The notes: generated by a model not told the origin, from the letters alone. A stretch of DNA of 64,000 bases from CAJOLV01 sp045631885 (GCA_045631885.1 JAZQVN010000023.1:1-64000); one strand, 5' to 3'. Counted from the first letter of the stretch, positions 25,404-34,888 are shown. Numbers and translations: made by a program.

Positions 25404-27372
25404 TCATCGATTTGAACTCGTTTCTTCATATAAACCCACTGGCGATCAGCCTCAAGCTATCGAGAAATTAGTGGATGGCTTTAATAATGGAAAGAAATTC
25501 CAAGTATTATTAGGTGCGACAGGCACTGGTAAGACTTTTACCATGGCCAATGTCATTCAAAACATTCAAAAACCAACACTTGTGTTGGTACATAATAAAA
25601 CATTAGCGGGACAATTATATTCTGAATTCAAAGAATTATTCCCAAATAACCGTGTTGAATATTTTGTTTCTAACTTCGATTTTTATCAACCAGAAGCTTA
25701 TATCCCCGCTTCCGATACATACATTGATAAAAACGCAGTGATGAATGATGAAATCGAAATGATGAGAACATCAGCAATTAACTCAGTCCTAGAAAGAAGA
25801 GACACGATTGTCGTAGCGTCAGTGGCCTCTATCTATGGTTTAACTGATCCAGATGAATATCGTAACTTAGTTTTCAATATTCGAGTTGGTGAAGAGATAA
25901 ATAGACAAGAATTCTTTAAAAAACTAGTGGACGCTCAATATAAAAGAAACAATTTAGATTCCGCTCCGGGAACATTTAGAGTTAGAGGAGACATTATTGA
26001 AATAGTGCCTGCTAATATGGAAGGAAGTTCTGTTATTCGTATCGATACTTTCGGTGATGAAATAGAGAAAATCATGGAAGTAGACCTATTAACGGGAGAG
26101 GTAAAACACACATATAAAAATTATCCTATTTTCCCTGCATATGACCATGCTTCAACTAGGGAAAGAATTAAGGAAGCTTGCCAAACTATCTCTGAAGAAC
26201 TAGATGAGAGACTCGCCTTTTTTAAAGGCGAAGGTAAACTTCTTGAAGCGGAGCGTTTAGAGAATAGAACTAGACAAGATATGGAGAGTATGCTCGAGTT
26301 TGGAATGTGTCCAGGGATCGAGAATTACTCTCGTCATATTGATAAAAGAAAACCGGGAGAAAGACCTTGGTGTTTATTAGATTATTTCCCAGAAGATTTC
26401 CTTTTATTTATCGATGAGTCTCATGTTACTTTCCCTCAAATTAGAGGTATGTATAATGGTGACCATTCTAGAAAGGTAACCCTTGTGGAATATGGCTTTA
26501 GACTACCATCCGCTTTAGACAATAGACCACTCAATTTTGAAGAATTCGAGGCCAAAATGCCGGTGGTTTTATGTACAAGTGCTACTCCTGGAGATTATGA
26601 ATTAGCTAAAACAGATGCTCCTGTTGTTGAGCAAATTATTCGTCCAACTGGATTACTTGATCCGCGTATTGAGGTAAGACCAACTCAAGGTCAAATTGAT
26701 GACTTATTATACGAAATCAAAAAGAGAACTGAAGTCAATGAAAGAGTGATGATTGTCACCCTTACTGTTAAGATGGCGGAAGACTTAACTGCCTATTTAA
26801 AAGAAAGAGGGATTAAGGTCGTTTATCTACATCACGAGACAAAAACATTAGAAAGAACAGAGATTATTTATCAATTAAGAAAAGGTAAATACGATGTCCT
26901 TGTTGGCATTAACCTATTAAGAGAAGGTTTGGACATCCCTGAAGTATCATTAATTTGTATTTTAGATGCAGATAAAGAAGGATTCCTCAGAAGCACACGT
27001 TCCCTCATCCAAGTTGTTGGTAGAGCAGCGAGAAATGAACACGGTTTAGTTATTATGTATGCGGATAGAATGACTGATTCTATGGCGAATGCGATTAATG
27101 AAACCGCGAGAAGAAGAGAAATTCAAGATAACTACAATCAAGAAAATGGTATTATTCCAAGGACTATTGTGAAAGAAATTAAAGCGCCAATCCATAATGT
27201 CGATGATGATTATTCAGAGACGGTCTCGCTTGTTAAACGTGGTTCACGCAGTGAGATTCAAAAACGCGTGAAAGAATTAGAAAAAGAAATGAAACAAGCC
27301 GCGAAAGATTTGGACTTTGAAAGAGCGGCAGAACTCAGAGATATTATTCTCGAACTCAAAGCAGAATTATAA
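25393..27372 (+). CDS. uvrB: Excinuclease ABC subunit B
   Basis: Damage-verification subunit of nucleotide excision repair. Walker A LLGATGTGKTFTMANVIQNI, beta-hairpin region YQPEAYIPASDTYIDK, DEXX box LLFIDESHVTFPQI, motif VI VGRAARNEHGLVIMYADRMT, and a C-terminal UVR domain (KELEKEMKQAAKDLDFERAA) that binds UvrC. I use ATG 25393 (659 residues), 9 bases after GGAGG; the longer frame from 25339 is internal to prfB. uvrA is not in this window. Confidence 0.97.
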   Translation: MSDNHRFELVSSYKPTGDQPQAIEKLVDGFNNGKKFQVLLGATGTGKTFTMANVIQNIQKPTLVLVHNKTLAGQLYSEFKELFPNNRVEYFVSNFDFYQPEAYIPASDTYIDKNAVMNDEIEMMRTSAINSVLERRDTIVVASVASIYGLTDPDEYRNLVFNIRVGEEINRQEFFKKLVDAQYKRNNLDSAPGTFRVRGDIIEIVPANMEGSSVIRIDTFGDEIEKIMEVDLLTGEVKHTYKNYPIFPAYDHASTRERIKEACQTISEELDERLAFFKGEGKLLEAERLENRTRQDMESMLEFGMCPGIENYSRHIDKRKPGERPWCLLDYFPEDFLLFIDESHVTFPQIRGMYNGDHSRKVTLVEYGFRLPSALDNRPLNFEEFEAKMPVVLCTSATPGDYELAKTDAPVVEQIIRPTGLLDPRIEVRPTQGQIDDLLYEIKKRTEVNERVMIVTLTVKMAEDLTAYLKERGIKVVYLHHETKTLERTEIIYQLRKGKYDVLVGINLLREGLDIPEVSLICILDADKEGFLRSTRSLIQVVGRAARNEHGLVIMYADRMTDSMANAINETARRREIQDNYNQENGIIPRTIVKEIKAPIHNVDDDYSETVSLVKRGSRSEIQKRVKELEKEMKQAAKDLDFERAAELRDIILELKAEL

Positions 27373-27453
27373 ATTCGAAAAATTTATATTTGCTTTATGC
27401 ATTTGATTTGGTTTAAGATATTTAGGCAATCTTAAAAGAAAGGAAGAAAAAAT

Positions 27454-27684
27454 ATGCTTCAATGGTATGACTGGATCTTGTTAGTATTCTCAATCATCAT
27501 TATCGTTCTCTGCTTATTACAAGGCGGAAAATCAGAAGGTGCTTCTGGTGCGATTACTGGTGGTGGATTAAACGTTTTCGTCAAGACCAAAGAAAGAGGC
27601 GCGGAAAAAGTAGTTTCCATCCTCACATTAATCTGTGCGATTGTCTTCTTCCTTATCACAGTCTTGATTGAAATTGCTGGATAA
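27454..27684 (+). CDS. secG: Preprotein translocase subunit SecG
   Basis: Small membrane subunit of the SecYEG channel. The 76 residues have two hydrophobic helices (WILLVFSIIIIVLCLLQGG and VVSILTLICAIVFFLITVLI) flanking the conserved Gly/Ser-rich loop SEGASGAITGGG. AAAGGAAG precedes the start. Same strand as secA-prfB-uvrB and followed by a terminator. Confidence 0.93.
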   Translation: MLQWYDWILLVFSIIIIVLCLLQGGKSEGASGAITGGGLNVFVKTKERGAEKVVSILTLICAIVFFLITVLIEIAG

Positions 27685-27702
27685 CTTCCAAGATTAAAAG
27701 AA

Positions 27703-27726
27703 GAGAGCCCTTAGGGCTCTTTTCTA
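27703..27726. terminator. Terminator between secG and the convergent membrane gene
   Basis: AGAGCCC/GGGCTCT stem with a TTA loop, then TTTTCTATT. Confidence 0.85.
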
Positions 27727-28446
27727 TTCGATTAATTTGATATCGTCTTCTGTACCGATTTGTTTTGGTTCGGCGTCAACCACTTCAACATTATCATTTG
27801 TTGCTGGAGGAGCATCTTCTTCGCCATCATCTTTTCTTCTGCCTTTTTTCACTTTCTTCTGTTTTGGAACAGTGACGGCATTCATTTGTTTTTCGTGATG
27901 ATCATTCGCCGCTCTTGCAATTAAGCCGATTAATTCTAAGCCGCCTAATACGATGAATAAGCCGCCGATAACGATATAGATAACTTTAAGCATGTCTTTA
28001 ACACAGAGGAATACGATACCTGCTGTTAAGAAGATAACGCTAACGATAAAGACAACAATCCATTTCTTAAAGTTAACTCTTTTAATCGCGAGAATAATGG
28101 TTTTAAGAATTAATACACCGCCTATGGCGATTAAAATATATGGAACTAAAGAAGAAATAACATTTCTAATGATATCTTGATTAACTAATATAAACACTCC
28201 TACGCCTATGGCGAGACCTGCTGCTATTAATCCGGTGAATTCAACATCTGATTTAAAAGCAAGGAAGTCTAATAAGATAATTAAAAAGGCGATAGAGAAC
28301 AATAGGATTGCCCAAACTAGGCAAATGTTCTTATCAAAATCATCTTCTCCGTTCGCTGCCATAATGATTGTGATTACACCAGCGCCGATTAAGATAAAGC
28401 CGAATAATAATTGGAGCCATTTGAATTTTTCAGTAAGTTTTCTCAT
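27724..28446 (-). CDS. Unknown membrane protein with seven or eight predicted helices
   Basis: A 240-residue protein. Residues 1-185 form repeated hydrophobic hairpins (LFGFILIGAGVITIIMA, ILLFSIAFLIILLDFLA, IGVGVFILVN, YILIAIGGVLILKTIILAI, IVVFIVSVIFLTAGIVFL, VIYIVIGGLFIVLGGLELIG), resembling HdeD/DUF308-like proteins. The cytoplasmic tail is basic then acidic (KQKKVKKGRRKDDGEEDAPP). Its start overlaps the YolD-like gene by 4 bases (ATGA), so it belongs to the Y-polymerase operon. Function unknown. Confidence 0.75.
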   Translation of the reverse strand: MRKLTEKFKWLQLLFGFILIGAGVITIIMAANGEDDFDKNICLVWAILLFSIAFLIILLDFLAFKSDVEFTGLIAAGLAIGVGVFILVNQDIIRNVISSLVPYILIAIGGVLILKTIILAIKRVNFKKWIVVFIVSVIFLTAGIVFLCVKDMLKVIYIVIGGLFIVLGGLELIGLIARAANDHHEKQMNAVTVPKQKKVKKGRRKDDGEEDAPPATNDNVEVVDAEPKQIGTEDDIKLIE

Positions 28447-28769
28447 AATTCATCTCCTTCATTTATTGTGATGGAAACAACATCACTTAACATAATTGAT
28501 TTCCTTGAGAAAAGAACAAGTTTTTTCTCATAAACATCTATCTTCTTTATTCTATCAATTATCGATAGAACTTTTCCACGGGAATAATAATCAATCGTTA
28601 ATAACTCCCCATGATAATTTACGAGAATTTCGTTAATTTCCTCGGCAAAATCGGCAGATATTTTTGGTTTTTCGATTTTTTCTTCATTTTCTTTTTGTGA
28701 CTTCATTGAGAAATCTTGTTCTATTAAAGACTTGTATGGAGCCCACTTTTTGATACCTCTATCACTCAT
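28443..28769 (-). CDS. YolD-like protein
   Basis: YolD-like proteins accompany Y-family polymerases in Bacillota and are thought to be functional counterparts of UmuD. Begins MSDRGIKKWAPYKSLIEQDF, the family N-terminal motif (RGxxKWxPFxSL), and has the SH3-like strand pattern ELLTIDYYSRGKVLSIIDRI toward the end. 108 residues. Overlaps both neighbours by 4 bases. Confidence 0.85.
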   Translation of the reverse strand: MSDRGIKKWAPYKSLIEQDFSMKSQKENEEKIEKPKISADFAEEINEILVNYHGELLTIDYYSRGKVLSIIDRIKKIDVYEKKLVLFSRKSIMLSDVVSITINEGDEL

Positions 28770-30019
28770 TTTCTATGACCCCCAATCTGATTGTGTCTTT
28801 CAATAGCTGTGCTGTCTTCTGATAATGCGGACGCTCTTAATAAAATGTTCTTACCGAATTTATCTTGAATGCGGTCCATTGTCATTTGCAATTCTTGGTT
28901 ATTAATTTGCTTATTTGAATCTTCAAATATATTTAACTGTTGATGACTCGCGGGTATTAGTTTTCCAAACGCTAAGCCAACTCTTCTAATTGGTTTATCC
29001 TTAATGTGTTTTTTAAATATCTCTAATAATGAGTTATATAAGACATCGGTTTCGTTTGTCGGGGCTAATAATGTCATCTGTCTAGAGAATCCACCCATCT
29101 CTTCTTTTGAGTAACCGATATATAATCCAACTTTTTGAGCTAACTTACCTTCTTTTCTTAATCGGGAAGATAAATCATCATTCATTTCTCTAATCACTGT
29201 TAAGACATTTTTCTTGTTGTAGTCTTTGAATAATACCTGTCCAATCGATAGACTGGTTGATTTTGGAATATATTCTTCGTGCATATCCGCTTCATCGTTG
29301 CCATTCGCGTGGTTATATAATTGTTCACCCATAACACCAAAATGCGATTCTAGGAACGATAAGTTGCATCTCGCTAAATCTCCAAGAGTATAGATGCCTA
29401 AAGCATTAAGCTTTATTTCCGTTCTTGTTCCTATTCCCCAAACCTTACTTAATGGAGTAATTGGCCATAATTTTTCAGGAACATCTTTCTTTCTCACTAC
29501 CGCAATACCATTTCTTGCTTTCTTTGCATAGACATCCAATGCAACTTTAGCGAGGAAGAAGTTATCACCGATTCCTCCTGTCGCTTGTAGACCAGTTTTC
29601 TCTTTGATCGCGTTGATGATCATTTCAACAATTTGAAGTGGTGTTTTCTTATAATAAGAAACATATGTTGTTAAATCGATAAAAGCTTCATCAATTGAAT
29701 AGACAAAGATATCTTCAAAACTAACAAACTCTCCGACGATATTTACTACTTCACTAGACTTTTCAATATATCTTTCCATACGCGGGACTGCGTATATATA
29801 GTCATACCCGCGTGGTAAATCTCTTATTCTTAATCTAGAAGGGACGCCTTTGCTTTTTAAAAAGGGCGATACTGAAAGGACGATTGTATTCTTTCCTCTC
29901 TCTTTATCAGCGACAACAAGAGGAACTTTCCAAGCGTCTAAACCTCTATCCACACATTCGACGAATGAATAAAAGGCTTTTAAATCAATAACAGCAATAT
30001 TTCTATTAACTTTTTTCAT
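28766..30019 (-). CDS. Y-family DNA polymerase (UmuC/UvrX-like)
   Basis: Translesion polymerase. AVIDLKAFYSFVECVDRGLD carries the first catalytic acidic residue and steric-gate region, VYSIDEAFIDLTTYVSYY the second catalytic pair (IDE), and GIGDNFFLAKVALDVYAKKA a typical palm/thumb junction; VWGIGTRTEIKLNALGIYTL is the HhH. The C-terminal little-finger is followed by a beta-clamp-like QQLNIF motif. Start taken as ATG 30019 (417 residues); a TTG 66 bases upstream would add a weakly conserved extension. Operon with the YolD-like gene suggests SOS-type induction, but I could not identify a clear LexA box. Confidence 0.92.
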   Translation of the reverse strand: MKKVNRNIAVIDLKAFYSFVECVDRGLDAWKVPLVVADKERGKNTIVLSVSPFLKSKGVPSRLRIRDLPRGYDYIYAVPRMERYIEKSSEVVNIVGEFVSFEDIFVYSIDEAFIDLTTYVSYYKKTPLQIVEMIINAIKEKTGLQATGGIGDNFFLAKVALDVYAKKARNGIAVVRKKDVPEKLWPITPLSKVWGIGTRTEIKLNALGIYTLGDLARCNLSFLESHFGVMGEQLYNHANGNDEADMHEEYIPKSTSLSIGQVLFKDYNKKNVLTVIREMNDDLSSRLRKEGKLAQKVGLYIGYSKEEMGGFSRQMTLLAPTNETDVLYNSLLEIFKKHIKDKPIRRVGLAFGKLIPASHQQLNIFEDSNKQINNQELQMTMDRIQDKFGKNILLRASALSEDSTAIERHNQIGGHRK

Positions 30020-30141
30020 GTGCGAATATTTTACTAAGACAATTTTCTTTTTTAAATAAAAAAAGATATGCTCGTTATTTACCAATATATTGTGGTATCA
30101 TTAAGACACCGATTAAAAAGGTTAAAGGAGGCGAGGATTAT

Positions 30142-31353
30142 ATGGATATAGCTGCTGTTATCATATCTGCATTAGCTCTTGTGGCGGTTATTATTTTAAT
30201 TTTCCTCACTGTCAAAAAAAATAACAACCAACCGGAAGTTCAAATTGACTTAAAAGAGATTGGTGCGATTCAAAAACAATTAGAAATGATCTCTTCTCAA
30301 ATGAGAGTGGAAATTGAACTCGCGATTAAAAAAGAAATGAGTGAATATAACGCTCAAGCAATCAAGGTCAATGAAACCAACAATGATAAATTAGAGAGAT
30401 TCCAAAGAAACATTACAGAATCTTTATTACAAAGATTTGATGCTTTGAACAAACAAATCGACACCAAGTTACTTGAAATCAATAAGAAAGTTGATGAAAA
30501 GTTATCAGAAGGCTTTAAAGGCACGACTGAAACTATGGCGGAAGTCCGCGAAAGATTACAAGCCATCGATACCGCGCAGAGAAATATTGAAAAATTATCT
30601 GGCGATGTCATCTCTTTAAAACAAGTTCTTGAGGGCAATCAAACTAGAGGTCGTTATGGTGAATACCAATTAAGCATGGTCCTCAACAGTATCTTTGGTG
30701 ACGCGACTGGTTGCTATGAAGAACAATACACAATTAGAAAAACTAAGGATGGCGATGATGTCCGTGCAGACGCTGTTGTGTTCATGCCAGAACCAAACAA
30801 AATGATCTGTATTGATTCTAAATTCCCATTCCAAGATTACGCTAGATTATTAGATGCAGAAACTGAAGAAGAAAAGGAAAAATTAACAAAAGACTTCGGT
30901 TCTGCAGTGAAAAAACACATTACTGCGATAAAAGATAAATATATTATTGAAGGAAAAACTGCTCCTGAAGCATTGATGTTTATCCCTAATGATGGAGTGT
31001 TTGCGTTCATCCATCACAACCTCGAATCAGTCGTTGATTATGCGAGAGAACAAAGGGTTATCATCACTTCCCCAAGCACCCTTCCTGCTATTTTAGTCAC
31101 TATCAACATGGTTCGTATTGAAGTAGAAAGATCAAAGAATTTAGAAGAGATTAATAAGAACTTACGAATCCTTGGAAAACAATTTGGTTTATTCTCCAAA
31201 GAATGGGAATCATTCTCTCGTCAACTTGAAACAGTTACCAGAAGCAGAGAGAAACTCGATACCCGTGTTAACCGTATCACCAATCGTTTTGACGCCATCA
31301 GCATGAATGATGAGGCTGATCAAATTGAAGAAAGTGATTCATCTGAAGATTAA
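30142..31353 (+). CDS. rmuC: RmuC family protein
   Basis: RmuC limits recombination at inverted repeats and is predicted to be nuclease-like. One N-terminal membrane helix (ALALVAVIILIFLTVKK), a long coiled coil (about residues 40-165), then the conserved domain: LEGNQTRGRYGEYQLSMVLN, CIDSKFPFQDYARLL, LMFIPNDGVFAFIHHNLESV and ILVTINMVRIEVERSKNLEE. 403 residues, normal. AAAGGAGG precedes the start. Ends 2 bases before the next gene. Confidence 0.95.
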   Translation: MDIAAVIISALALVAVIILIFLTVKKNNNQPEVQIDLKEIGAIQKQLEMISSQMRVEIELAIKKEMSEYNAQAIKVNETNNDKLERFQRNITESLLQRFDALNKQIDTKLLEINKKVDEKLSEGFKGTTETMAEVRERLQAIDTAQRNIEKLSGDVISLKQVLEGNQTRGRYGEYQLSMVLNSIFGDATGCYEEQYTIRKTKDGDDVRADAVVFMPEPNKMICIDSKFPFQDYARLLDAETEEEKEKLTKDFGSAVKKHITAIKDKYIIEGKTAPEALMFIPNDGVFAFIHHNLESVVDYAREQRVIITSPSTLPAILVTINMVRIEVERSKNLEEINKNLRILGKQFGLFSKEWESFSRQLETVTRSREKLDTRVNRITNRFDAISMNDEADQIEESDSSED

Positions 31354-31355
31354 AT

Positions 31356-32471
31356 ATGAAAGTATATAACAAGAACTCTTTGGTGAATATTTCTAACTCG
31401 ATTCTTAAACATTTTGGAGCGGGTACTTTTCACGAAACCATCCCGGAAATTGATAGATGCCTTGTTGGCCATAAAAAAGTAGTCGCTGTTTTATTCGATG
31501 GAATGGGACAAAACATCGTTAGAAAGCATTTAAAGAATAGTTCTTTTATCCGTAGTCATTACGTGACAACAATTAATTCCACTTTCCCTCCAACAACATC
31601 CGCTGCGACAATCTCGTTCCTCACTGGTAAATATCCAATTGAGAATGGTTGGCTCGGATGGAATGAATATTTTAAAGAGTTTGATAGAAATGTTATTCTT
31701 TTTAAGAATACTGATTATAATACCGGGGAAAAATTACCTCAAATTGATAATTTAAATATCGCTGATAAATATTTCCCAATTACTAAAATATTTGAATTAA
31801 TTAAGCAAGCTAATCCAAGAGCTAATGCTTATGGTTTTTATCGTTATCCAATTGAAGAAGATGGACCTAAATTCTTAAGTCAAGGCGTTAGACAATTAAA
31901 AGAATTCCTTTCGCAAAACGAAGAATGCTTTGCGTATTTCTATTGGGATTCTCCAGATAGGGAGATGCACGCGTATGGCATTAATTCTTGGCGAGTAAAA
32001 GCGGAAGTTCATAAAGCACAGAAGTTCCTTGAAAAAGTTGTTAAACAAAATCCTGACACTTTGTTCATCTTCCTTGCCGACCACGGACACGTTAATGTTA
32101 AGTACTTAGATATTTGTGATCATCCAGATTTATATGGATTACTCGCTAAGAAACTAACATTAGAAAAACGAACCGTGGGTATCTATGTTAAAGAGGGACA
32201 AGAGAAGAAATTCGAAAAACTATTTAACAAGTATTATTCAGAATATTTTGAACTAATATCTCGTGATGAAGTTTTGAAGAATAGAGTCTTCGGAGAAGGC
32301 ACTCCTGCACCTGGAAGTCTTGATGTATTCGGTGATTATATTGCCGTCGCAAAAAGAGAATATTCGTTAATTGCTAAAAGTGAATTACATAGCCCAGATT
32401 TATTCCCTGGACACCACGCTGGTGGAACTAAAGAAGAAAGACTCATCGATGTCTCAATCTTCAATAAATAA
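31356..32471 (+). CDS. Type I phosphodiesterase/nucleotide pyrophosphatase family protein
   Basis: Alkaline-phosphatase superfamily metal enzyme. Metal and nucleophile motifs are seen in order: VLFDGMGQN (Asp), STFPPTTSAATISFLTG with the nucleophilic Thr, YWDSPDREMHAYG (Asp, His) and LADHGHVNV (Asp-His), then PGHHAGG for the last metal His. There is no signal peptide, so it appears cytoplasmic, unlike ENPP enzymes. Substrate unknown. No own ribosome binding site; coupled to rmuC (2-base gap). 371 residues. Confidence 0.88.
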   Translation: MKVYNKNSLVNISNSILKHFGAGTFHETIPEIDRCLVGHKKVVAVLFDGMGQNIVRKHLKNSSFIRSHYVTTINSTFPPTTSAATISFLTGKYPIENGWLGWNEYFKEFDRNVILFKNTDYNTGEKLPQIDNLNIADKYFPITKIFELIKQANPRANAYGFYRYPIEEDGPKFLSQGVRQLKEFLSQNEECFAYFYWDSPDREMHAYGINSWRVKAEVHKAQKFLEKVVKQNPDTLFIFLADHGHVNVKYLDICDHPDLYGLLAKKLTLEKRTVGIYVKEGQEKKFEKLFNKYYSEYFELISRDEVLKNRVFGEGTPAPGSLDVFGDYIAVAKREYSLIAKSELHSPDLFPGHHAGGTKEERLIDVSIFNK

Positions 32472-32532
32472 GCGAAAAATACTGCAAAAACCCATTAATT
32501 TTAGTAAATTTTCACATTTACTCAAAAATAAG

Positions 32533-32561
32533 TTGTCATCAATTACCAGTTTTGATAGAGT
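32533..32561 (+). promoter_or_regulatory. Probable promoter of the uraA leader
   Basis: TTGTCA (32533-32538), 17-base spacer, TAGAGT (32556-32561). Initiation would fall near 32568, just before the leader-peptide ribosome binding site. Confidence 0.5.
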
Positions 32562-32583
32562 TATTGTCAAAAGAGGTAAGACA

Positions 32584-32676
32584 ATGAAAAATAAGGTTGG
32601 ACTACTAACTTTTGAAGCGTGTAGATTAAATCCTTTATTTATTCATTTCTCATCCCAAAAAATTACTCGTCTCTAG
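32584..32676 (+). CDS. 30-residue leader peptide ending inside the uraA attenuator
   Basis: ATG 32584 follows AGAGGT at 32573-32578, itself placed in the loop of an ATTGTC/GACAAT inverted repeat. The peptide starts MKNKVGLLTFEACRLNPLFI and ends with TAG at 32674-32676, within the loop of the terminator hairpin. A T-rich stretch (32632-32650) lies in the coding region upstream of the hairpin. This arrangement is what is seen for UTP-sensitive attenuation of E. coli pyrBI, where a ribosome close behind a stalled polymerase prevents the terminator from forming. No run of one amino acid codon is present, which argues against amino-acid sensing. Confidence 0.6.
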   Translation: MKNKVGLLTFEACRLNPLFIHFSSQKITRL

Positions 32677-32691
32677 GGCGGGTATTTTTTT
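32664..32691 (+). terminator. Attenuator terminator upstream of uraA
   Basis: TACTCGTC and GGCGGGTA form an 8-bp stem (two G-U pairs) around TCTAG, followed by TTTTTTT, only 18 bases before the uraA ATG. The loop contains the leader stop codon. Confidence 0.82.
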
Positions 32692-32709
32692 ATATTAGGA
32701 GGATATCAT

Positions 32710-34131
32710 ATGTCTAAAGTCAATCTTGTTTACAATGTTGAAGACAAGCCAGGTTGGGGTAAAACGATTATCTTTGCTCTTCAACAATTATTAGCCATCA
32801 TGGCAGCGACAATTGCGGTTCCAGCGATTGTTAATTCTACGACAGGGGCTAATATGAGCCAATCCGCGGCGTTATTCGGCGCTGGTGTTGGTACATTAGT
32901 TTATTTATTCTTAACAAAATTCAAATCACCAGTATTCTTAGGTAGCTCATTTGCTTTCTTAGGAAGTATGTTCTCCGCCTTTGCGGGTGGTGTATCCATG
33001 TCAGTTGGATATTTAGGTTTATTAATCGGCGCTATTTTGGCTGGTTTAGTTTACGTTGTTCTTGGTCTTATTGTTAGAAGAGTTGGAACAGGATGGATTA
33101 ATAAGATTATGCCAGCAGTAGTTATCGGTCCAACAGTTTCAATTATCGGTTTATGTTTAGCGTCAAACGCAGTCGGCGATTTATTTACTGGTAATGGTTC
33201 CGATTCAGTTAATAGTTATATCGCTTTAATTTGTGGCTTGGTCACATTATTTACCACGATTGCTTGTTCAGTCTTTGGTAAAAAGATGATTAAAATGATT
33301 CCATTTATTTTAGGTATCTGCGCTGGATATCTTGTTGCATCAATCTTTAGTGCAATTGGATATGGTACAGATAATGATGCCTTAAAAGTTATTAATTTCA
33401 GCCTATTTACAGAAGCCCATTGGGACAAATTTGTTGGTGGATGGTGTCCAGATTTCACATTCTTAACTGCTTTCAGTGGTAATTATGATTTCGCAGGTGG
33501 TAACTTCGCATCATATTTAGGCACAATTGCAGTCGCATATATCCCAGTTGCGTTCGTTGTTTTCGCAGAACATATCGCTGACCACAAGAACTTAAGTTCT
33601 ATTATTGATCGTGACTTATTAACAAACCCAGGTTTACATAGAACATTAATGGGTGATGGTATTGGTTCCGCGGCAGGTGCGTTCTTCGGTGGATGTCCAA
33701 ACACCACCTATGGTGAATCTGTTGGTTGTGTCGCTATTTCCGGTAACGCATCAGTTAGAACAATATTAGTCACAGGAATTATGGCGATTATCCTTAGCTT
33801 CATCTTACCTTTCTCTACATTCCTAGCAACGATCCCAAGTTGTGTTATGGGTGGAGTTTGTATTGCTTTATACGGTTTTATTACCGTATCAGGTTTAAAA
33901 ATGATTCAAAAAGTTGACTTAGGCAACAATAGAAACCTCTTTGTTGTTTCCATCATTTTAATCGCTGGTGTTGGAGGAATGACTCTTTCCTTTGGACAAG
34001 TGACAATTACTGAAGTCGCATGTGCGTTACTTCTTGGTATCTTAGTCAACCTTATGTTAAATTTTAGAAGAGATAAAAAACCAGAAGATGATCCTGAGTT
34101 ATTTGAGGACACCACACAAGAGGAGAAATAA
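32710..34131 (+). CDS. uraA: Uracil permease (NCS2 family)
   Basis: Proton-coupled nucleobase importer. About 14 hydrophobic segments; hallmark regions are FALQQLLAIMAATIAVPAIV near the N-terminus, VVIGPTVSIIGLCLA in TM4-5, FVVFAEHIADHKNLSSIIDR with the His/Glu of TM8, and GGCPNTTYGESVGCVAISG with the TM10 Glu. Other NCS2 members carry xanthine or uric acid, but pairing with upp points to uracil. AGGAGG precedes ATG. 473 residues; 2 bases before upp. Confidence 0.94.
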   Translation: MSKVNLVYNVEDKPGWGKTIIFALQQLLAIMAATIAVPAIVNSTTGANMSQSAALFGAGVGTLVYLFLTKFKSPVFLGSSFAFLGSMFSAFAGGVSMSVGYLGLLIGAILAGLVYVVLGLIVRRVGTGWINKIMPAVVIGPTVSIIGLCLASNAVGDLFTGNGSDSVNSYIALICGLVTLFTTIACSVFGKKMIKMIPFILGICAGYLVASIFSAIGYGTDNDALKVINFSLFTEAHWDKFVGGWCPDFTFLTAFSGNYDFAGGNFASYLGTIAVAYIPVAFVVFAEHIADHKNLSSIIDRDLLTNPGLHRTLMGDGIGSAAGAFFGGCPNTTYGESVGCVAISGNASVRTILVTGIMAIILSFILPFSTFLATIPSCVMGGVCIALYGFITVSGLKMIQKVDLGNNRNLFVVSIILIAGVGGMTLSFGQVTITEVACALLLGILVNLMLNFRRDKKPEDDPELFEDTTQEEK

Positions 34132-34133
34132 TT

Positions 34134-34787
34134 ATGGCTATCGATATTAAAAAATACAAAAACGCGATTATTTTAAATCACCCGTTATTAAAACACAAAA
34201 TCACTCAATTAAGAGATAAAAGCACTCCAACTAACCAATTTAAGTTATTGGTTAAAGAGATTGCAATTCTCGAAGGATATGAAGCCTTAAGAGATTTGCA
34301 AACCCATGTTATTGAGATTGAAACCCCAATTGAAAAGACATTACAACCAGTAGTTAGTAGAAAACAATTATGTTTTGTCCCAATTCTTAGAGCGGGTTTA
34401 GGTATGGCAGATGGTATGGCAGAACTAGTTCCAGGTGCGACATTTGGTCATATTGGTTTATACCGTGATGAAGAAACCCATGAACCTGTTGAATATTACT
34501 GCAAATTACCAAGTAATATCGGTGAAAAAGAAGTTTACTTAATTGACCCAATGCTTGCGACAGGTGGATCCGCGAAAGGCGCGGTTAATATGTTAAGAAA
34601 ACATGGTGCGACCAAGATTACATTTATATGTATAATTGCCGCTCCGGAAGGGGTCAAAGCATTCTGCGAAGCTAACCCAGATGTGCAGTTATATATTGGT
34701 GCGTTAGATAGATGCTTGAATGATAAAGCCTATATCTGCCCAGGCTTAGGCGATTGCGGTGATAGAACATTCGGCACCACAAAATAA
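34134..34787 (+). CDS. upp: Uracil phosphoribosyltransferase
   Basis: Makes UMP from uracil and PRPP, completing salvage of the uracil imported by the preceding permease. PRPP loop is VYLIDPMLATGGSAKGAVNM; LCFVPILRAGLGMADGM and CPGLGDCGDRTFGT at the uracil site are diagnostic. 217 residues, slightly longer than the usual 209. Ends with a terminator. Confidence 0.97.
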   Translation: MAIDIKKYKNAIILNHPLLKHKITQLRDKSTPTNQFKLLVKEIAILEGYEALRDLQTHVIEIETPIEKTLQPVVSRKQLCFVPILRAGLGMADGMAELVPGATFGHIGLYRDEETHEPVEYYCKLPSNIGEKEVYLIDPMLATGGSAKGAVNMLRKHGATKITFICIIAAPEGVKAFCEANPDVQLYIGALDRCLNDKAYICPGLGDCGDRTFGTTK

Positions 34788-34803
34788 AACAAATTGAGAT
34801 AAG

Positions 34804-34828
34804 TACGTGTCATTTGACACGTATTTTT
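34804..34828 (+). terminator. Terminator of uraA-upp
   Basis: TACGTGTC/GACACGTA perfect stem with ATTT loop, then TTTTTCTTTTT. Confidence 0.92.
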
Positions 34829-34888
34829 CTTTTTCTCTTATATAAATACTCAATTATATTTATAATTGTTGATATTGAGGACATCATT

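Noticed and set aside
32371..32676. 101-residue ORF ahead of uraA
   Set aside because: Its first half overlaps the phosphodiesterase gene out of frame; only the last 30 codons, with their own ribosome binding site, look real (the leader peptide).
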